Both the position numbers and the translations under genes were made by a program. Shown here in pieces: positions 16,549-26,227 of a stretch of 64,000 bases of DNA. Under the pieces are notes generated by a model, which saw only the letters and a list, made by a program, of their open reading frames with translations, did not search any database and had not been told where the DNA came from. Source of the DNA: CAYUQT01 sp964596165 (GTDB lineage Bacteria > Planctomycetota > Phycisphaerae > UBA1845 > JAFGLZ01); assembly GCA_964596165.1 (NCBI GenBank), contig CAZQTW010000001.1, positions 1-64,000 on the forward strand. Direction: 5' to 3'. Position 1 is the stretch's first letter. Every line of letters starts with the position of its first letter.

Positions 16549-18396
16549 ATGGGACGATACCTCATCGTGTTGGCTTGTCTGGGTGCCCCCGTCGCCCAAC
16601 TCCTGGCGGCTGCAGCCGACACCAGACCGGCCATATCCACCAAAAAGGTGGCGGTCTTCCGGCTTCACGGCTCAATACGGGAATCTCCCAAGGCATTCGC
16701 TTTCAGCCTCTCCATGAGCGATCGCCGCACACTCTATGAGTTGGTCCAACGCCTCGGCAAGGCCGCGAGGGATCCCGACGTTGCGGCCGTCGCTTTCTTT
16801 CTCGATGAGCCGTCGCTGGGCTGGGCCCAAGTCCAGGAACTCCGAGCCGCCGTCGGTCGACTTCGCAGCAGCGGCAAGGAAGTACATTGCCACCTCGCCA
16901 CCGCAGACGAGCGAGGCTACATGGTGGCCGCGGCATGTAATCGCATCAGTCTCGTTCCGAGCGGTGACGTCTCGATCATCGGATTGGCCGCAGAAGGCCT
17001 CTACTTCAAGGGGTTGTTGGACAAGCTGGGCATCGTCGCCGACATGGAGCATTGCGGGGCCTACAAGGCGTCCGGAGAGCCCTACACCCGAACCGGCCCC
17101 AGCAAGGAGGTCCAGGAGCAAATGCAGAGCCTTCTGGGCGACCTCTTCGAACAAATGGTTGAAGCCATCGCCCAATCTCGCGGGCTGACGCCGGAGCGCG
17201 TGCGCGAACTGATCGACCGGGGACCACTCCCGGCTCGTCACGCGGCGGGCGCCCGCCTTGTCGACGACCTGAGTTATCGGGATGAGTTCGTTCGTGACCT
17301 GCAGAGGAGATTCCCCGAGGCCGAGTTGATCGGCAACTACGGCCGCCAGAAGTCCCCTGAGTTGGACCTTGCCTCCCCGTTTGCCTTCTTCAAGCTGCTC
17401 AAGGACGCCATGGAACCCACCAAGAAGAGAGGCAAGAACGAAATCGCACTCGTCTACCTCGACGGCATCATCATGACGGGCACCAACGAGGAGAGCTTCT
17501 TTGACGAGCTCATCAGCGGCAGCACAACCATTCGCCGGGCATTGCTGGAAGCGGCGGATGACGAGAACATCAAGGCCGTCGTTCTCAGAGTGGATTCCCC
17601 GGGCGGCTCCGCGCTGGCCAGCGATCTCATCTACCAGGCGGTCCAAGTCGTCCGGAAGGCCAAGAAGCCCGTCGTCGTATCCATGGGCGACACGGCGGCC
17701 AGCGGAGGATACTATGTCGCTTCGGGGGCCGACTTCGTCTTCGCCGAACCCGGAACCATCACCGGTTCCATAGGGGTCATCGGCGGCAAGATCGCGCTCG
17801 GCGGACTCTTTGAGAAGATCGGAATCACGACCTATACGCACAAATTCGGAAGACATGCGGATCTCTTCGCCCTGTCGAGACCTTTCGATGAACACCAGCG
17901 AAAAGTCATTCGTGACCTCATGACCGAGACCTACGATCAATTCAAACGATGCGTAACGAACGGCCGCGGCGACCGACTTAAAGGCGACATCGAGAACCTT
18001 GCCGGAGGCCGCGTCTACACGGGTCGCCAATCGCTCCAGAAGGGGCTCATCGACCGTCTCGGCGGCATCAATGAGGCGATCCTCCATGCGGCGGGCCAAG
18101 CCCAACTCGCCGACTATCAGGTTCGAATCCTACCGAAACCCAAGGTGTTCTTTGAGTACATCCTTCAGGCACTAGGCCTCGCGCCGGAAGAGGAGGACGA
18201 CGAAGGGTCGCAGAAAGCGGAGTTCGGCCGGCTCGGCTGGTATCGGACGGACACATCCTTGAGTCAGGCCATTCCCCTGCTGAGCCGGCTGGCCCCTGCT
18301 CAGACCCGTGCGGTCGTGCGAATGCTTTTCCGAATTGAGTTGCTTCGCCGTGAGCCCGTCCTGATGGTTACGCCCCAGGAGTGGCTGATTCGCTAG
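16549..18396 (+). CDS. sppA: Signal peptide peptidase SppA, 67-kDa type
   Basis: Membrane-bound serine protease that degrades cleaved signal peptides. At 615 residues it is the long, tandem-repeat form (two ClpP-like domains). The catalytic dyad is split between domains as in E. coli SppA: Lys173 in GAYKASGEPYTR of the N-terminal half, and Ser385 in DTAASGGYYVASG of the C-terminal half, followed by EPGTITGSIGVIGG. An N-terminal hydrophobic segment (YLIVLACLGAPVAQLLAAAA) anchors or exports it. GGAGG lies about 9 nt before the ATG at 16549, which settles the start among several in-frame Met codons. Confidence 0.92.
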   Translation: MGRYLIVLACLGAPVAQLLAAAADTRPAISTKKVAVFRLHGSIRESPKAFAFSLSMSDRRTLYELVQRLGKAARDPDVAAVAFFLDEPSLGWAQVQELRAAVGRLRSSGKEVHCHLATADERGYMVAAACNRISLVPSGDVSIIGLAAEGLYFKGLLDKLGIVADMEHCGAYKASGEPYTRTGPSKEVQEQMQSLLGDLFEQMVEAIAQSRGLTPERVRELIDRGPLPARHAAGARLVDDLSYRDEFVRDLQRRFPEAELIGNYGRQKSPELDLASPFAFFKLLKDAMEPTKKRGKNEIALVYLDGIIMTGTNEESFFDELISGSTTIRRALLEAADDENIKAVVLRVDSPGGSALASDLIYQAVQVVRKAKKPVVVSMGDTAASGGYYVASGADFVFAEPGTITGSIGVIGGKIALGGLFEKIGITTYTHKFGRHADLFALSRPFDEHQRKVIRDLMTETYDQFKRCVTNGRGDRLKGDIENLAGGRVYTGRQSLQKGLIDRLGGINEAILHAAGQAQLADYQVRILPKPKVFFEYILQALGLAPEEEDDEGSQKAEFGRLGWYRTDTSLSQAIPLLSRLAPAQTRAVVRMLFRIELLRREPVLMVTPQEWLIR

Positions 18397-18489
18397 TCCC
18401 ACGACGCCACGGTCGTTAGAACCGCCTCGCGAATGGGGCGGGCGATCGTCACGAAACGCGGGGCGGTTTGCCGCCCGGGAGATCCAACG

Positions 18490-19482
18490 GTGTCACCTCA
18501 CAACATCCTCATCGTCGGCGGTGGTTCGATCGGTGAACGCCACCTCCGTTGTTTCCTCAAGACCGGCAGGGTGCGGGCCTCCGTATGCGACGCCAACACC
18601 GCCACCCTGGAACGGCTGAAGAAGGACTATGCGGTTTCCGAAACCTACGGCGATTTCGACGCCGTTGACCTCGCGTCATTCGACAGTGTGGTGATCTGCA
18701 CGCCCGCGCAACTCCACATCCCGATGGCCCGCCGCGCCGTCGAAGCCGGATGTCACGTTCTCTGCGAGAAGCCACTGAGCATCTCACCTGATGGCGTGGC
18801 CGACCTGGCCGCGGTCGTTGAACGCAAGCGGGTGAAGTTCGTCGTCGCCTACGTCCACCGGGCCATGCCGCCGCTGGCCGAACTCAAGCAGCGGATCGAC
18901 GCCGGCGAGATCGGCGAGGTCAAGCAGGTCTTCGGCGCTTGGGGACAGCACTTCCCCACATACCGACCGGCCTATCGCCAGATCTACTACGCAAACCGCG
19001 CCACCGGCGGCGGTGCCCTGCAGGACGCCGTCACGCACATCCTCAACTACGTGCAATGGTGCATGGGCCCCGCCAAGAGCGTCTATTGCCAGGCGGACCA
19101 CTTGGTGCTCCCCGACGTCTCCGTCGAGGATACGGCGTCGGTCGTCTTGCGATTCGCCAATTCGCCCGCCATCGGAACGCTCGTCCTGAATCAGTTCCAG
19201 ACCAACAACTCCGGCCTCTACGAGTTCGCCGGAACGGATGGAACGTTGCGATTCGAGATGCCCGGCTGGCGCATCGGCGTGTGCAAGAAGGAACAGTGGA
19301 CCTGGCAGGAACCGCGGACGTTCGAACGCGACGAGTTCTTCATCCGCCAGGCCGAATTGTTCCTCGACACGCTGGACAAGAACACCCCGCCGCTCTGCAC
19401 GCTCGAGGAGGCCGCCGACACCCTGCGAACCATCCTCGGCGCCCTTCGGTCGGCCGACGAGAAGCGGCACATCGACCTGTAA
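18490..19482 (+). CDS. Gfo/Idh/MocA family oxidoreductase
   Basis: NAD(P)-dependent sugar or inositol dehydrogenase-type protein of 330 residues. The N-terminal Rossmann motif ILIVGGGSIGERHL is followed by VVICTPAQLH and the family signature CEKPLS (residues about 95-100, EKP conserved). The C-terminal half is the beta-sheet substrate domain, with the His/Asp-containing GGGALQDAVTHILNY helix. The GTG at 18490 is preceded by GGGAG with 8-nt spacing; an upstream ATG at 18433 would add 19 residues before the fold. Substrate is unknown. It may share a transcript with sppA. Confidence 0.88.
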   Translation: MSPHNILIVGGGSIGERHLRCFLKTGRVRASVCDANTATLERLKKDYAVSETYGDFDAVDLASFDSVVICTPAQLHIPMARRAVEAGCHVLCEKPLSISPDGVADLAAVVERKRVKFVVAYVHRAMPPLAELKQRIDAGEIGEVKQVFGAWGQHFPTYRPAYRQIYYANRATGGGALQDAVTHILNYVQWCMGPAKSVYCQADHLVLPDVSVEDTASVVLRFANSPAIGTLVLNQFQTNNSGLYEFAGTDGTLRFEMPGWRIGVCKKEQWTWQEPRTFERDEFFIRQAELFLDTLDKNTPPLCTLEEAADTLRTILGALRSADEKRHIDL

Positions 19483-19576
19483 CGCTTCTCAGGATTGAGC
19501 GTGGCCTCGGACGAGTGAAAGGTGGGCGCCTTCGCGGGCTGCGATCCGGCAGGGCAGACGGAAAGGGCGACGAGGC

Positions 19577-19594
19577 ACGACGGCAGTCCGTCGT
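19577..19594. terminator. Possible bidirectional terminator hairpin
   Basis: A perfect 7-bp stem (ACGACGG / CCGTCGT) with loop CAGT lies in the 122-nt gap between two converging genes. There is no T-run, so support is weak. Confidence 0.3.
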
Positions 19595-19604
19595 ACGCCG
19601 GCGG

Positions 19605-20819
19605 CTACTTCTGTTTGGCCTTGGGTCTGAACGCCAGCGCCTGCTCCGGCAACCACACGCCCGCTATGGAATTCTTGCAGGCCGGGCATTTCCCGTCGAC
19701 CACATTGTTTTCGACGATACGGAAGCCGCGGCGATGGATTACCCGCTTCCCGCATGAAGGGCAGAACGTGTTCTCCCCCTCATTCCACGGCACGTTGCCC
19801 ACGTAAGCGTAACGCACGCCGGCGTCCATGGCCGCCTTGCGGGCTCGTTCGACCGTCGGCACGGGCGTCGGAGCCAGGTTGTTGACACGATAGGTCGGGT
19901 GAAACCGGGTGAAGTGCATGGGAACATCGGGCCCGAGATTCTTGACCACCCACTTGCACATCTGCTGAATCTCATCGACCGAGTCATTCAGCGTCGGAAT
20001 GATCAGGATGACCAGCTCCATCCAGATGCCCGTGGAGGCCAGCACAACAAGCGCGTCCAGAACCGGCTTCAACTTCGCCGAGCACATCTTCTTGTAGAAG
20101 TCTTCGGTGAAGGCCTTCAGGTCGATCTTGATTCCCGTCAACTGCAAGCAGAGCTTGCGCAACGGTTCTTCGAGCATATAGCCGTTGGAAATGGCCACGC
20201 TCCCCATCCCCTTTTGGCGGGCCAGCGCGGCCGTGTCGTGCATATACTCGTAAAAAATGGTCGGCTCGCTGTAGGTGTAGGCAATCGTGTGGCATTTGTA
20301 GTCCGTCGGCAACCCCACACACCGATCCACCAATTGTTCGGGCGTCAGGGGCCGACTCGGAACCTGTTCCGGCCTGAACTGACTGATCTCCCAATTCTGG
20401 CAGAATTTGCACTCCATATTGCAGCCGGGCGTCGCAATACTGGCGGCCGTCGTTCCGGGCAGATAGTGAAACAACGGCTTCTTCTCGATCGGATCGACAT
20501 TCAACGAACACAACGTCCCATAGACCAGGGTCTGGTACGTGCCGCCCCGGTTTTCGCGGACCCCACAGTACCCGCGTTCGACGTCGGCCACACGGCATTC
20601 GCGAGGACACAGCTTGCACAACACCTTCTTGTCGGGCTGCGCCTCCCAGAACAGCGCCGGGTGACGCACCACACCCGGTAGCTTCGGACCCGAGAGATCG
20701 ATCTTCGAATCCGCGGCGGCATCCTGGGCAACGGACACCCCCGATAACCCGGCGAGGGCGCAACCGGCGCAGACCCCCTGGCGAAGGATATCGCGTCGCG
20801 AACACGTGGCCCAATCCAT
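19605..20819 (-). CDS. amrS: AmmeMemoRadiSam system radical SAM enzyme with a Tat-type signal
   Basis: A 404-residue radical SAM protein of the AmmeMemoRadiSam group. The SAM cluster motif is CNMECKFC (Cys133, 137, 140), preceded by PG as in the family. The region before it is Cys-rich (CKLCPRECR and GYCGVREN), and a zinc-ribbon-like pair (CPSCG and CPACK) closes the C-terminus. The N-terminus SRRDILRQGVCAGCALAGLSG looks like a twin-arginine signal, implying export of a folded, cluster-bearing protein. GAGGTG lies 6 nt before the ATG at 20819, so the leader is probably real. It ends the operon that also encodes the Memo-AMMECR1 fusion. The modified substrate is unknown. Confidence 0.9.
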   Translation of the reverse strand: MDWATCSRRDILRQGVCAGCALAGLSGVSVAQDAAADSKIDLSGPKLPGVVRHPALFWEAQPDKKVLCKLCPRECRVADVERGYCGVRENRGGTYQTLVYGTLCSLNVDPIEKKPLFHYLPGTTAASIATPGCNMECKFCQNWEISQFRPEQVPSRPLTPEQLVDRCVGLPTDYKCHTIAYTYSEPTIFYEYMHDTAALARQKGMGSVAISNGYMLEEPLRKLCLQLTGIKIDLKAFTEDFYKKMCSAKLKPVLDALVVLASTGIWMELVILIIPTLNDSVDEIQQMCKWVVKNLGPDVPMHFTRFHPTYRVNNLAPTPVPTVERARKAAMDAGVRYAYVGNVPWNEGENTFCPSCGKRVIHRRGFRIVENNVVDGKCPACKNSIAGVWLPEQALAFRPKAKQK

Positions 20820-20908
20820 GATCAACACCTCAACGGCCCACAGACCCAAACCGCTCAGACTCTCCCCATCGACCGCGAGAATGGGCGATCCCATTCACGG
20901 CAAACAGA

Positions 20909-21946
20909 TCATAGCTCGACACGTTCGATCCGACTTAGGTCCGCCACTCCCAATCCCCGCTCGGCGGCGGACAATACATGCGCGATCGGCCGATGGTCCT
21001 GCTCGAGCGTCTTCATCCCCTTCTCCACTCGCTTATGATCGATGAGTTCCGCCGCGATTCTGTCCGCGGCAACCAGGTCCCGACTGACGAGCAAACCCGC
21101 AAACGGCCAACTGAAGCCCGGGTGTTTGCCCGGACCCGCGTGATACTGCCCCTCGATCCCGTCGAACACCGCCAGCCGCAATTTCGGCCCGATGTGCCGG
21201 TGACGCACAACGTCCCCCACATACGGGCTACAATGGTCATCGTGATACTTGTTCGGATTGTGGATGGCCCCGTAGAAGTTCTTCAGCGACCCGCTCAGGC
21301 CGGCGAGGTCATGGTGCTTCAAAACCGGGACACTGACGAGGGCCGTAACCTGCCGGGTAACGATTCGACTGTAGCAGCTTCCAATCTCACCGCTCGTCTC
21401 AACGTCGGATTCATAGCCGCCCCCCTGTCGCTCCGGACCGGAGTCCGTCCCGTAACACCTGATGCCGTCGCGCGACGTGTTCAACCGATAACCCGCCGCC
21501 TGCAACTCTACGTCGAACCGATCCCAGATAACGATGCTCTCGGCCGGGACCCCCGCCTTGCGAACACCGGCGGCAATGGCGTCCGCAACACGCGGATGGG
21601 TGGATCGCCCGAGCGTGTTGACCTTGATGCCAACCACGTCCTTCGGCCGAAACAGCGCCGACCACCCCTCTTGCGGATCGCCGGCGCCGGTCAGCTTCAT
21701 AACGGCGGAATCAAGCATCTTGATGAGAAGGTCAAGCAGGGCCGACCCCTGGGTGCTGCTGAGCCGGGCGTCCCGTGCGACAACCACACGAGCGGCGCCG
21801 CCGACCGGAGCCGTCACCGGAGCCCCTCCGCCGCGACCACAGCCCAGCAACAGTCCGGCAGCGGCACCGGTCAGCGGAAGGTGTCCGATGAATTCACGCC
21901 GACTCCAGCCGCTACAACGTCTTGAACCCGACTCACGTGGCGCCAT
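20909..21946 (-). CDS. DUF362 protein with Tat lipoprotein signal
   Basis: A 345-residue DUF362-family protein. N-terminus: twin-arginine motif SRREF (residues 15-19) followed by a hydrophobic stretch and a lipobox LLLGC (Cys36), i.e. a folded, lipid-anchored exported protein. Family landmarks include VVGIKVNTLG, VSVPVLKHHDLAGLSGSLKNFYG and DGIEGQ. The ferredoxin-type CxxCxxC clusters of some DUF362 proteins are absent. It overlaps the upstream Memo-AMMECR1 gene by 14 nt, which argues for coupled translation and a shared task with that protein and the radical SAM enzyme. The biochemical role is unknown. Confidence 0.85.
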   Translation of the reverse strand: MAPRESGSRRCSGWSRREFIGHLPLTGAAAGLLLGCGRGGGAPVTAPVGGAARVVVARDARLSSTQGSALLDLLIKMLDSAVMKLTGAGDPQEGWSALFRPKDVVGIKVNTLGRSTHPRVADAIAAGVRKAGVPAESIVIWDRFDVELQAAGYRLNTSRDGIRCYGTDSGPERQGGGYESDVETSGEIGSCYSRIVTRQVTALVSVPVLKHHDLAGLSGSLKNFYGAIHNPNKYHDDHCSPYVGDVVRHRHIGPKLRLAVFDGIEGQYHAGPGKHPGFSWPFAGLLVSRDLVAADRIAAELIDHKRVEKGMKTLEQDHRPIAHVLSAAERGLGVADLSRIERVEL

Positions 21947-23525
21947 TTGACTGCTCGGGCTCGCCGAATACCTCGGCCGTGAAAACCTCAAACTGCGTCC
22001 CGGACTGCTTCCAGGCATCCGCCGAAAGTCCCGCCTTCAGACTCAGTCGCGACAGGAAGGTCTCCAGATCCCACTTGGTCTCCGTCGCCACCTGAGGCAA
22101 GAAGACGCTGCGGTGCACCCCGCGCGTCAGTACCACCCCGTGCTTGCCCAATACGATCTCGGAGGGCCCCTTCACGGGCCGCAAGGGAGACATCACGCTG
22201 ATCTCGATGCGAATCTTGGCCATTTCCTTGGCTGTCACCGGATTATCCGCAAAGCGAAAGTCCCGCGTCGCCGCATTGATCGCATTGTCGACGACGGCAT
22301 CCACGAGCGACCCCTTCGCCACGATGTAGCCAATGCAACCCCGCAGATGCTCCCCATTCTTCAGCGTGACAAACGCCCCCGCCTTACGCTGCATGGCCTC
22401 GGACAACGTGTACTTGGGCGATCGCGGATCGATCCGCCCCTTGTTCTCCAACGCGGCCGTCGCCGCATCCCGTGCAATTGCCAAGAGCGTCGCCCGTTCC
22501 GTCGGCGAAAGCGTCACCTCCTCGGCGGAAGCCGTCGCCGGAGGCGATTTCTCGCGATCGCCGGACTTGACGAACGCAAGGGCCATGTAACTCACCGAGT
22601 GCTTGTAGTCGTTGGTCATCCGCCCGGAGGTGTCGTATGCCAGCCGGACTCCCTGGTAGGCCCCGCACCTGTTCAAGATCTTAATGAGCAACGTAATCGG
22701 TCCCCGACCGCAGATGGTCTGAGGAAGCCGATAGTTGGGGTTGCCGACGCCGTTGTCCTTCAACTTCTTGAGGAATCCCTCCGCATCGAGCGCCAGGATT
22801 CGATCGGCGGCCTCAAAGTCGATCCGCTTCAGGTTCTCCGGAATGCCGTCGGAAAACGGCACGTAGAAGAAGCTGCGCCCGTAGTGCGTGAAGTCGCTGC
22901 TGGCCACGAGCAGCGTCTCATCGTCCACCAACGCGGCGATCGCCGTGGCCATGCGATCGTACACATCCGGATTGTCATTGCCGACCAGGATCGGTACCAA
23001 TTGGAAGCCCGACAGAACACGTTGAAGAAACGGCAATTGAATCTCCAGCGAATGTTCGCCGTGGTGAACATCCTCATGAGGCGCGAACTCCTTCTCCTTC
23101 AATAGGCGATCACACGACTGGCGGTCGACCGGAATGTTGCCCAGCGGCGTCGCGTAAGCGGTTACCTTGGGCAGGATGGCGCCCCCCTCGAATCCGGTTC
23201 GATGGCTGAACCCGAGGACGATGACGCGTTTGTACATCTGCCCTTTGACCGTCTTGTAGGCCGCCGCCGCCGTCGGACCGGAATACCGGATCCCCGCGTG
23301 GGGACTGATCAAGGCGGCCGGCTTGCCGGGCAGGGAAGGAGGATCGGCCTGGCTCAGGAATTCGTCGATTTGCCTGGCTAAGGCGTCGGCGTCACGCGGA
23401 TACCACATGTCGTCGGCGCACTCTGCCGGCCGCACCCGTTCGGCCCCCTGCTCAGCCTGGCAAGCCAGAACGGCCGACAGAAACAACGCCAACGCCACCA
23501 CCAACCCGATGTGTGGATACATCAC
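21933..23525 (-). CDS. Exported Memo-AMMECR1 fusion (AmmeMemoRadiSam proteins B and A)
   Basis: The 530-residue protein joins two families. Residues about 40-320 are Memo-like, keeping candidate metal/active-site residues: His76 (SPHAG), His108 (GFSHR), His214 (SSDFTHYG) and Cys272 (ICGRGPI). Residues about 335-520 are AMMECR1-like with the invariant LRGCIG at 394-399. The N-terminus has a signal peptide (IGLVVALALFLSAVLAC) with a possible lipobox at Cys22. It is the first gene of a three-gene operon with a DUF362 protein and a radical SAM enzyme. The fusion states directly that the two families act together; their reaction is not established as far as I know. Confidence 0.92.
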   Translation of the reverse strand: MMYPHIGLVVALALFLSAVLACQAEQGAERVRPAECADDMWYPRDADALARQIDEFLSQADPPSLPGKPAALISPHAGIRYSGPTAAAAYKTVKGQMYKRVIVLGFSHRTGFEGGAILPKVTAYATPLGNIPVDRQSCDRLLKEKEFAPHEDVHHGEHSLEIQLPFLQRVLSGFQLVPILVGNDNPDVYDRMATAIAALVDDETLLVASSDFTHYGRSFFYVPFSDGIPENLKRIDFEAADRILALDAEGFLKKLKDNGVGNPNYRLPQTICGRGPITLLIKILNRCGAYQGVRLAYDTSGRMTNDYKHSVSYMALAFVKSGDREKSPPATASAEEVTLSPTERATLLAIARDAATAALENKGRIDPRSPKYTLSEAMQRKAGAFVTLKNGEHLRGCIGYIVAKGSLVDAVVDNAINAATRDFRFADNPVTAKEMAKIRIEISVMSPLRPVKGPSEIVLGKHGVVLTRGVHRSVFLPQVATETKWDLETFLSRLSLKAGLSADAWKQSGTQFEVFTAEVFGEPEQSNGAT

Positions 23526-23591
23526 CGAGACTCCTTGGAGACGCTGATCCCCGTCCCCACTACACCCCCCACGCCTATGGGCCTCGCACAG

Positions 23592-23600
23592 ATTATATCA
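23592..23600 (-). promoter_or_regulatory. Extended -10 promoter of the AmmeMemoRadiSam operon
   Basis: TGATATAAT on the minus strand (23600-23592) matches the extended -10 consensus and lies about 67 nt before the ATG at 23525. Confidence 0.5.
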
Positions 23601-23786
23601 CAATCTGACTACCCGCCGTCCCACGGCGTCCCTGTACCTTCGCCGGACCAGACGGAAGGCCCTGCCGCCCAACCCCCCCGGGGCTGAATCCTGGGAACTT
23701 CTCCGCACCGGATGTGTCTAATCTACTGGACGGGCGCTGGGGTCGCCCGAAACGGTCCATTCCATATCGGTCGGGAGTACAATACC

Positions 23787-26045
23787 ATGAGCCGACACGC
23801 ACCAGTAGCCCTTGGACTCTTGGCGATAATAACAGCCGGGCTGATTCCCCTTGCCCTACCCGCGGCAACCTACGCCGATGGAATGATCATCGTCGACCCT
23901 CACCACCACATCATCCCCCCACCACCACCTCGCCCGATCCCGCCCCGGCTAATCCACATGCCGCTCCATATCAGGTTTCACCGGGTAAACGTCGAGATCG
24001 CCAACAACGTCGCCGTCACCAAGATCGATCAGGTCTTTGCCAACCCGAATCCACGCCAGATGGAAGGGACCTACATATTCCCCCTTGCAGATGATGTGGC
24101 CGTACAACGATTCAGCATGTTTATGGACGGCAAAGAGGTCAAAGGAGAATTGCTCGACAAAGACAAAGCCCGCCAGATCTACGAAGACTATGTTCGCAAG
24201 ATGAAGGATCCCGCCTTACTCGAATACGTCGGCACCCGGATGTTCAAGGCCAGGGTCTTCCCCATCCCCGCTAACGGCGAAGTCCGGATCGTTCTGCAGT
24301 ATACCCAGGCTGTGCCGGTCAAGGGCGGCCTGGCTGCATACCGCTACCCTCTGAACACCGAGAAGTTCAGCCCCAAGCCGCTCGGTGAGGTCGCCATCGC
24401 CGTTACGGTAACCAACGATCTCCCCATCAGCAACGTTTTCAGCCCAACCCACCCCATCCGCGTGGACCGCAAAGCACCCGGCCACGTCGTCCTCAGTTAC
24501 GAGGCCCAATCGGTCACGCCCGACGAGGATTTCCTCCTCTACTACAACGCCGTCGAGACCGAGTTTGGGTTGTCGCTCCTGACCCACAAGATGAACGCTG
24601 ACGACGGGTTCTTCATGGCCAGATTGGCACCGGTACTGACGGACCCTACCCGGGTTATCCCCAAAGACGTGTGCTTCGTCATTGATGTCAGCGGCAGCAT
24701 GGCCGGGCCCAAGATGGAACAAGCACGCAAGTCCCTCAAGTTCTGCCTCAGCAACCTCAACAAGGATGATCGTTTCGGCGTGGTCGCCTTCAGCACGGAA
24801 CCCCGTGCATTCTCCTCCCAACTTGTTCCCGCGACACCCGAAGAGGTGAACAAGGCCCGCGACGAGGTCGACAAGCTCCAGGCCATTGGAGGCACCGACA
24901 TCAACGATGCCCTCCTCACCGCACTCAAGATGGCCACCGGCGATGCCAAGCGACCGTACCTCATTGTGTTCATGACCGACGGGGAGCCGACCGTCGGAAT
25001 CACCGACGTCGAGCAAATTCTGAAAAACGTCGCCGAGGCCAACAGGCAGAAGACCCGGCTTTTTGTGTTGGGCGTCGGAACCAAGGTCAACACGCGTCTG
25101 CTCGATCGGCTCGCGGAGGACAACCACGGCAATCGCGACTATGTCACCGAGAAAGAAGACCTTGAGATCAAACTGTCGAACTTCTACACCGCTCTGGCAA
25201 ATCCGGTCTTGAGCGACGTCGAACTCACATTCCACGGGATCGATGTGCTTGATGTCTACCCCAAGAAGTTGCCCGACCTGTTCAAAGGCGGCGAACTCGT
25301 CGTATTCGGACGCTACAAGGGACAGGGGGACGGGGCGGTCCGTCTCAGCGGAAAGCGAACCGACGCCGCAATGACGTTCGTCTACAAGAAGGACTTTCCC
25401 TCCCAGCAACCGGCCAACGATTTCATCCCGCGCCTGTGGGCCATGGCCAAGATCGGCTATCTGATGGATCAGATTCGCCTCCACGGCTCCAACCAGGAAC
25501 TGAAAGACGAAGTCGTTCGCCTCAGCAAGACATACGGGATCATGACCGAGTTGACCTCATGGCTCGTTCTGGAGGACGATCGAGCCCGTCCGTCGGCCGC
25601 GGGACAACCTGCCGCGCTGCGCGAGGCCCTGAACGCACCGGCAAGGACCCCGATGCTGTCCAAAGCGGGCCGAGGCTTCGTCGCCCATACCGATGGTGAG
25701 GCCGTGGACTCCAGCCGTCAGATCCTTCTGCACCAAAACGCGGGCAACGTCCAGGGCAACAATGCGTACTTGCGGCGGGCGGCCGGCGACCTTCGTGACA
25801 ACCAGGGACAGACCGTCCTAAACAACATTGGTCCGCGCACGTTCTATCGCCAAGGCACACAATGGGTGGACAGCCTCCAGGTCGCCCGGCAGAATAAGAG
25901 ACTCCCGACAGTCAGACTTGCCCTGTATTCAAACGAATACTTTGAACTGATTCGCAAACATCCGGAGACGGCTCGCTACTTTGCACAAGGCCCACAAGTG
26001 GTCGTGGTCGTCGGCGACAAAGCCTACGAAACATACGAGCCGTAG
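23787..26045 (+). CDS. VIT and von Willebrand factor A domain protein, exported
   Basis: The 752-residue protein has a signal peptide (LGLLAIITAGLIPLALPAA), a His/Pro-rich patch (PHHHIIPPPPPRP), a VIT domain (about 60-200: NVEIANNVAVTKIDQVFANP, the inter-alpha-trypsin-type fold), and a vWA domain (about 290-470) with an intact MIDAS motif DVSGSM, a downstream Thr (GGTD) and Asp (MTDGEP). The C-terminal part (YGIMTELTSWLVLEDD) is also typical of VIT/vWA proteins. It probably acts by metal-dependent protein binding in the envelope. GGGAG lies 9 nt before the ATG at 23787. No partner gene is obvious beside it. Confidence 0.88.
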   Translation: MSRHAPVALGLLAIITAGLIPLALPAATYADGMIIVDPHHHIIPPPPPRPIPPRLIHMPLHIRFHRVNVEIANNVAVTKIDQVFANPNPRQMEGTYIFPLADDVAVQRFSMFMDGKEVKGELLDKDKARQIYEDYVRKMKDPALLEYVGTRMFKARVFPIPANGEVRIVLQYTQAVPVKGGLAAYRYPLNTEKFSPKPLGEVAIAVTVTNDLPISNVFSPTHPIRVDRKAPGHVVLSYEAQSVTPDEDFLLYYNAVETEFGLSLLTHKMNADDGFFMARLAPVLTDPTRVIPKDVCFVIDVSGSMAGPKMEQARKSLKFCLSNLNKDDRFGVVAFSTEPRAFSSQLVPATPEEVNKARDEVDKLQAIGGTDINDALLTALKMATGDAKRPYLIVFMTDGEPTVGITDVEQILKNVAEANRQKTRLFVLGVGTKVNTRLLDRLAEDNHGNRDYVTEKEDLEIKLSNFYTALANPVLSDVELTFHGIDVLDVYPKKLPDLFKGGELVVFGRYKGQGDGAVRLSGKRTDAAMTFVYKKDFPSQQPANDFIPRLWAMAKIGYLMDQIRLHGSNQELKDEVVRLSKTYGIMTELTSWLVLEDDRARPSAAGQPAALREALNAPARTPMLSKAGRGFVAHTDGEAVDSSRQILLHQNAGNVQGNNAYLRRAAGDLRDNQGQTVLNNIGPRTFYRQGTQWVDSLQVARQNKRLPTVRLALYSNEYFELIRKHPETARYFAQGPQVVVVVGDKAYETYEP

Positions 26046-26227
26046 GTCATCCCGGAACACGACTGTGCGGCCAGCGGTGGGAGCAGGCCCCGTCCGAGCG
26101 TATCGGGCGGGGCCGCCGCATGCGATCGCTCCCGAGCCGATCACCTCTCGTAGGCGTCCCCATCCGATGCAGAATCATCATGGCACCATCAGCCGTGCGA
26201 CGAGCCGCATCGCCGCACGGCCGACGC

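Noticed and set aside
16672..18105. 477-codon minus-strand frame opposite sppA
   Set aside because: Antisense shadow of the SppA catalytic domains.
23787..26045. vWA protein as part of a MoxR/vWA chaperone or defence system
   Set aside because: It has a signal peptide and a VIT domain and no AAA+ partner beside it.
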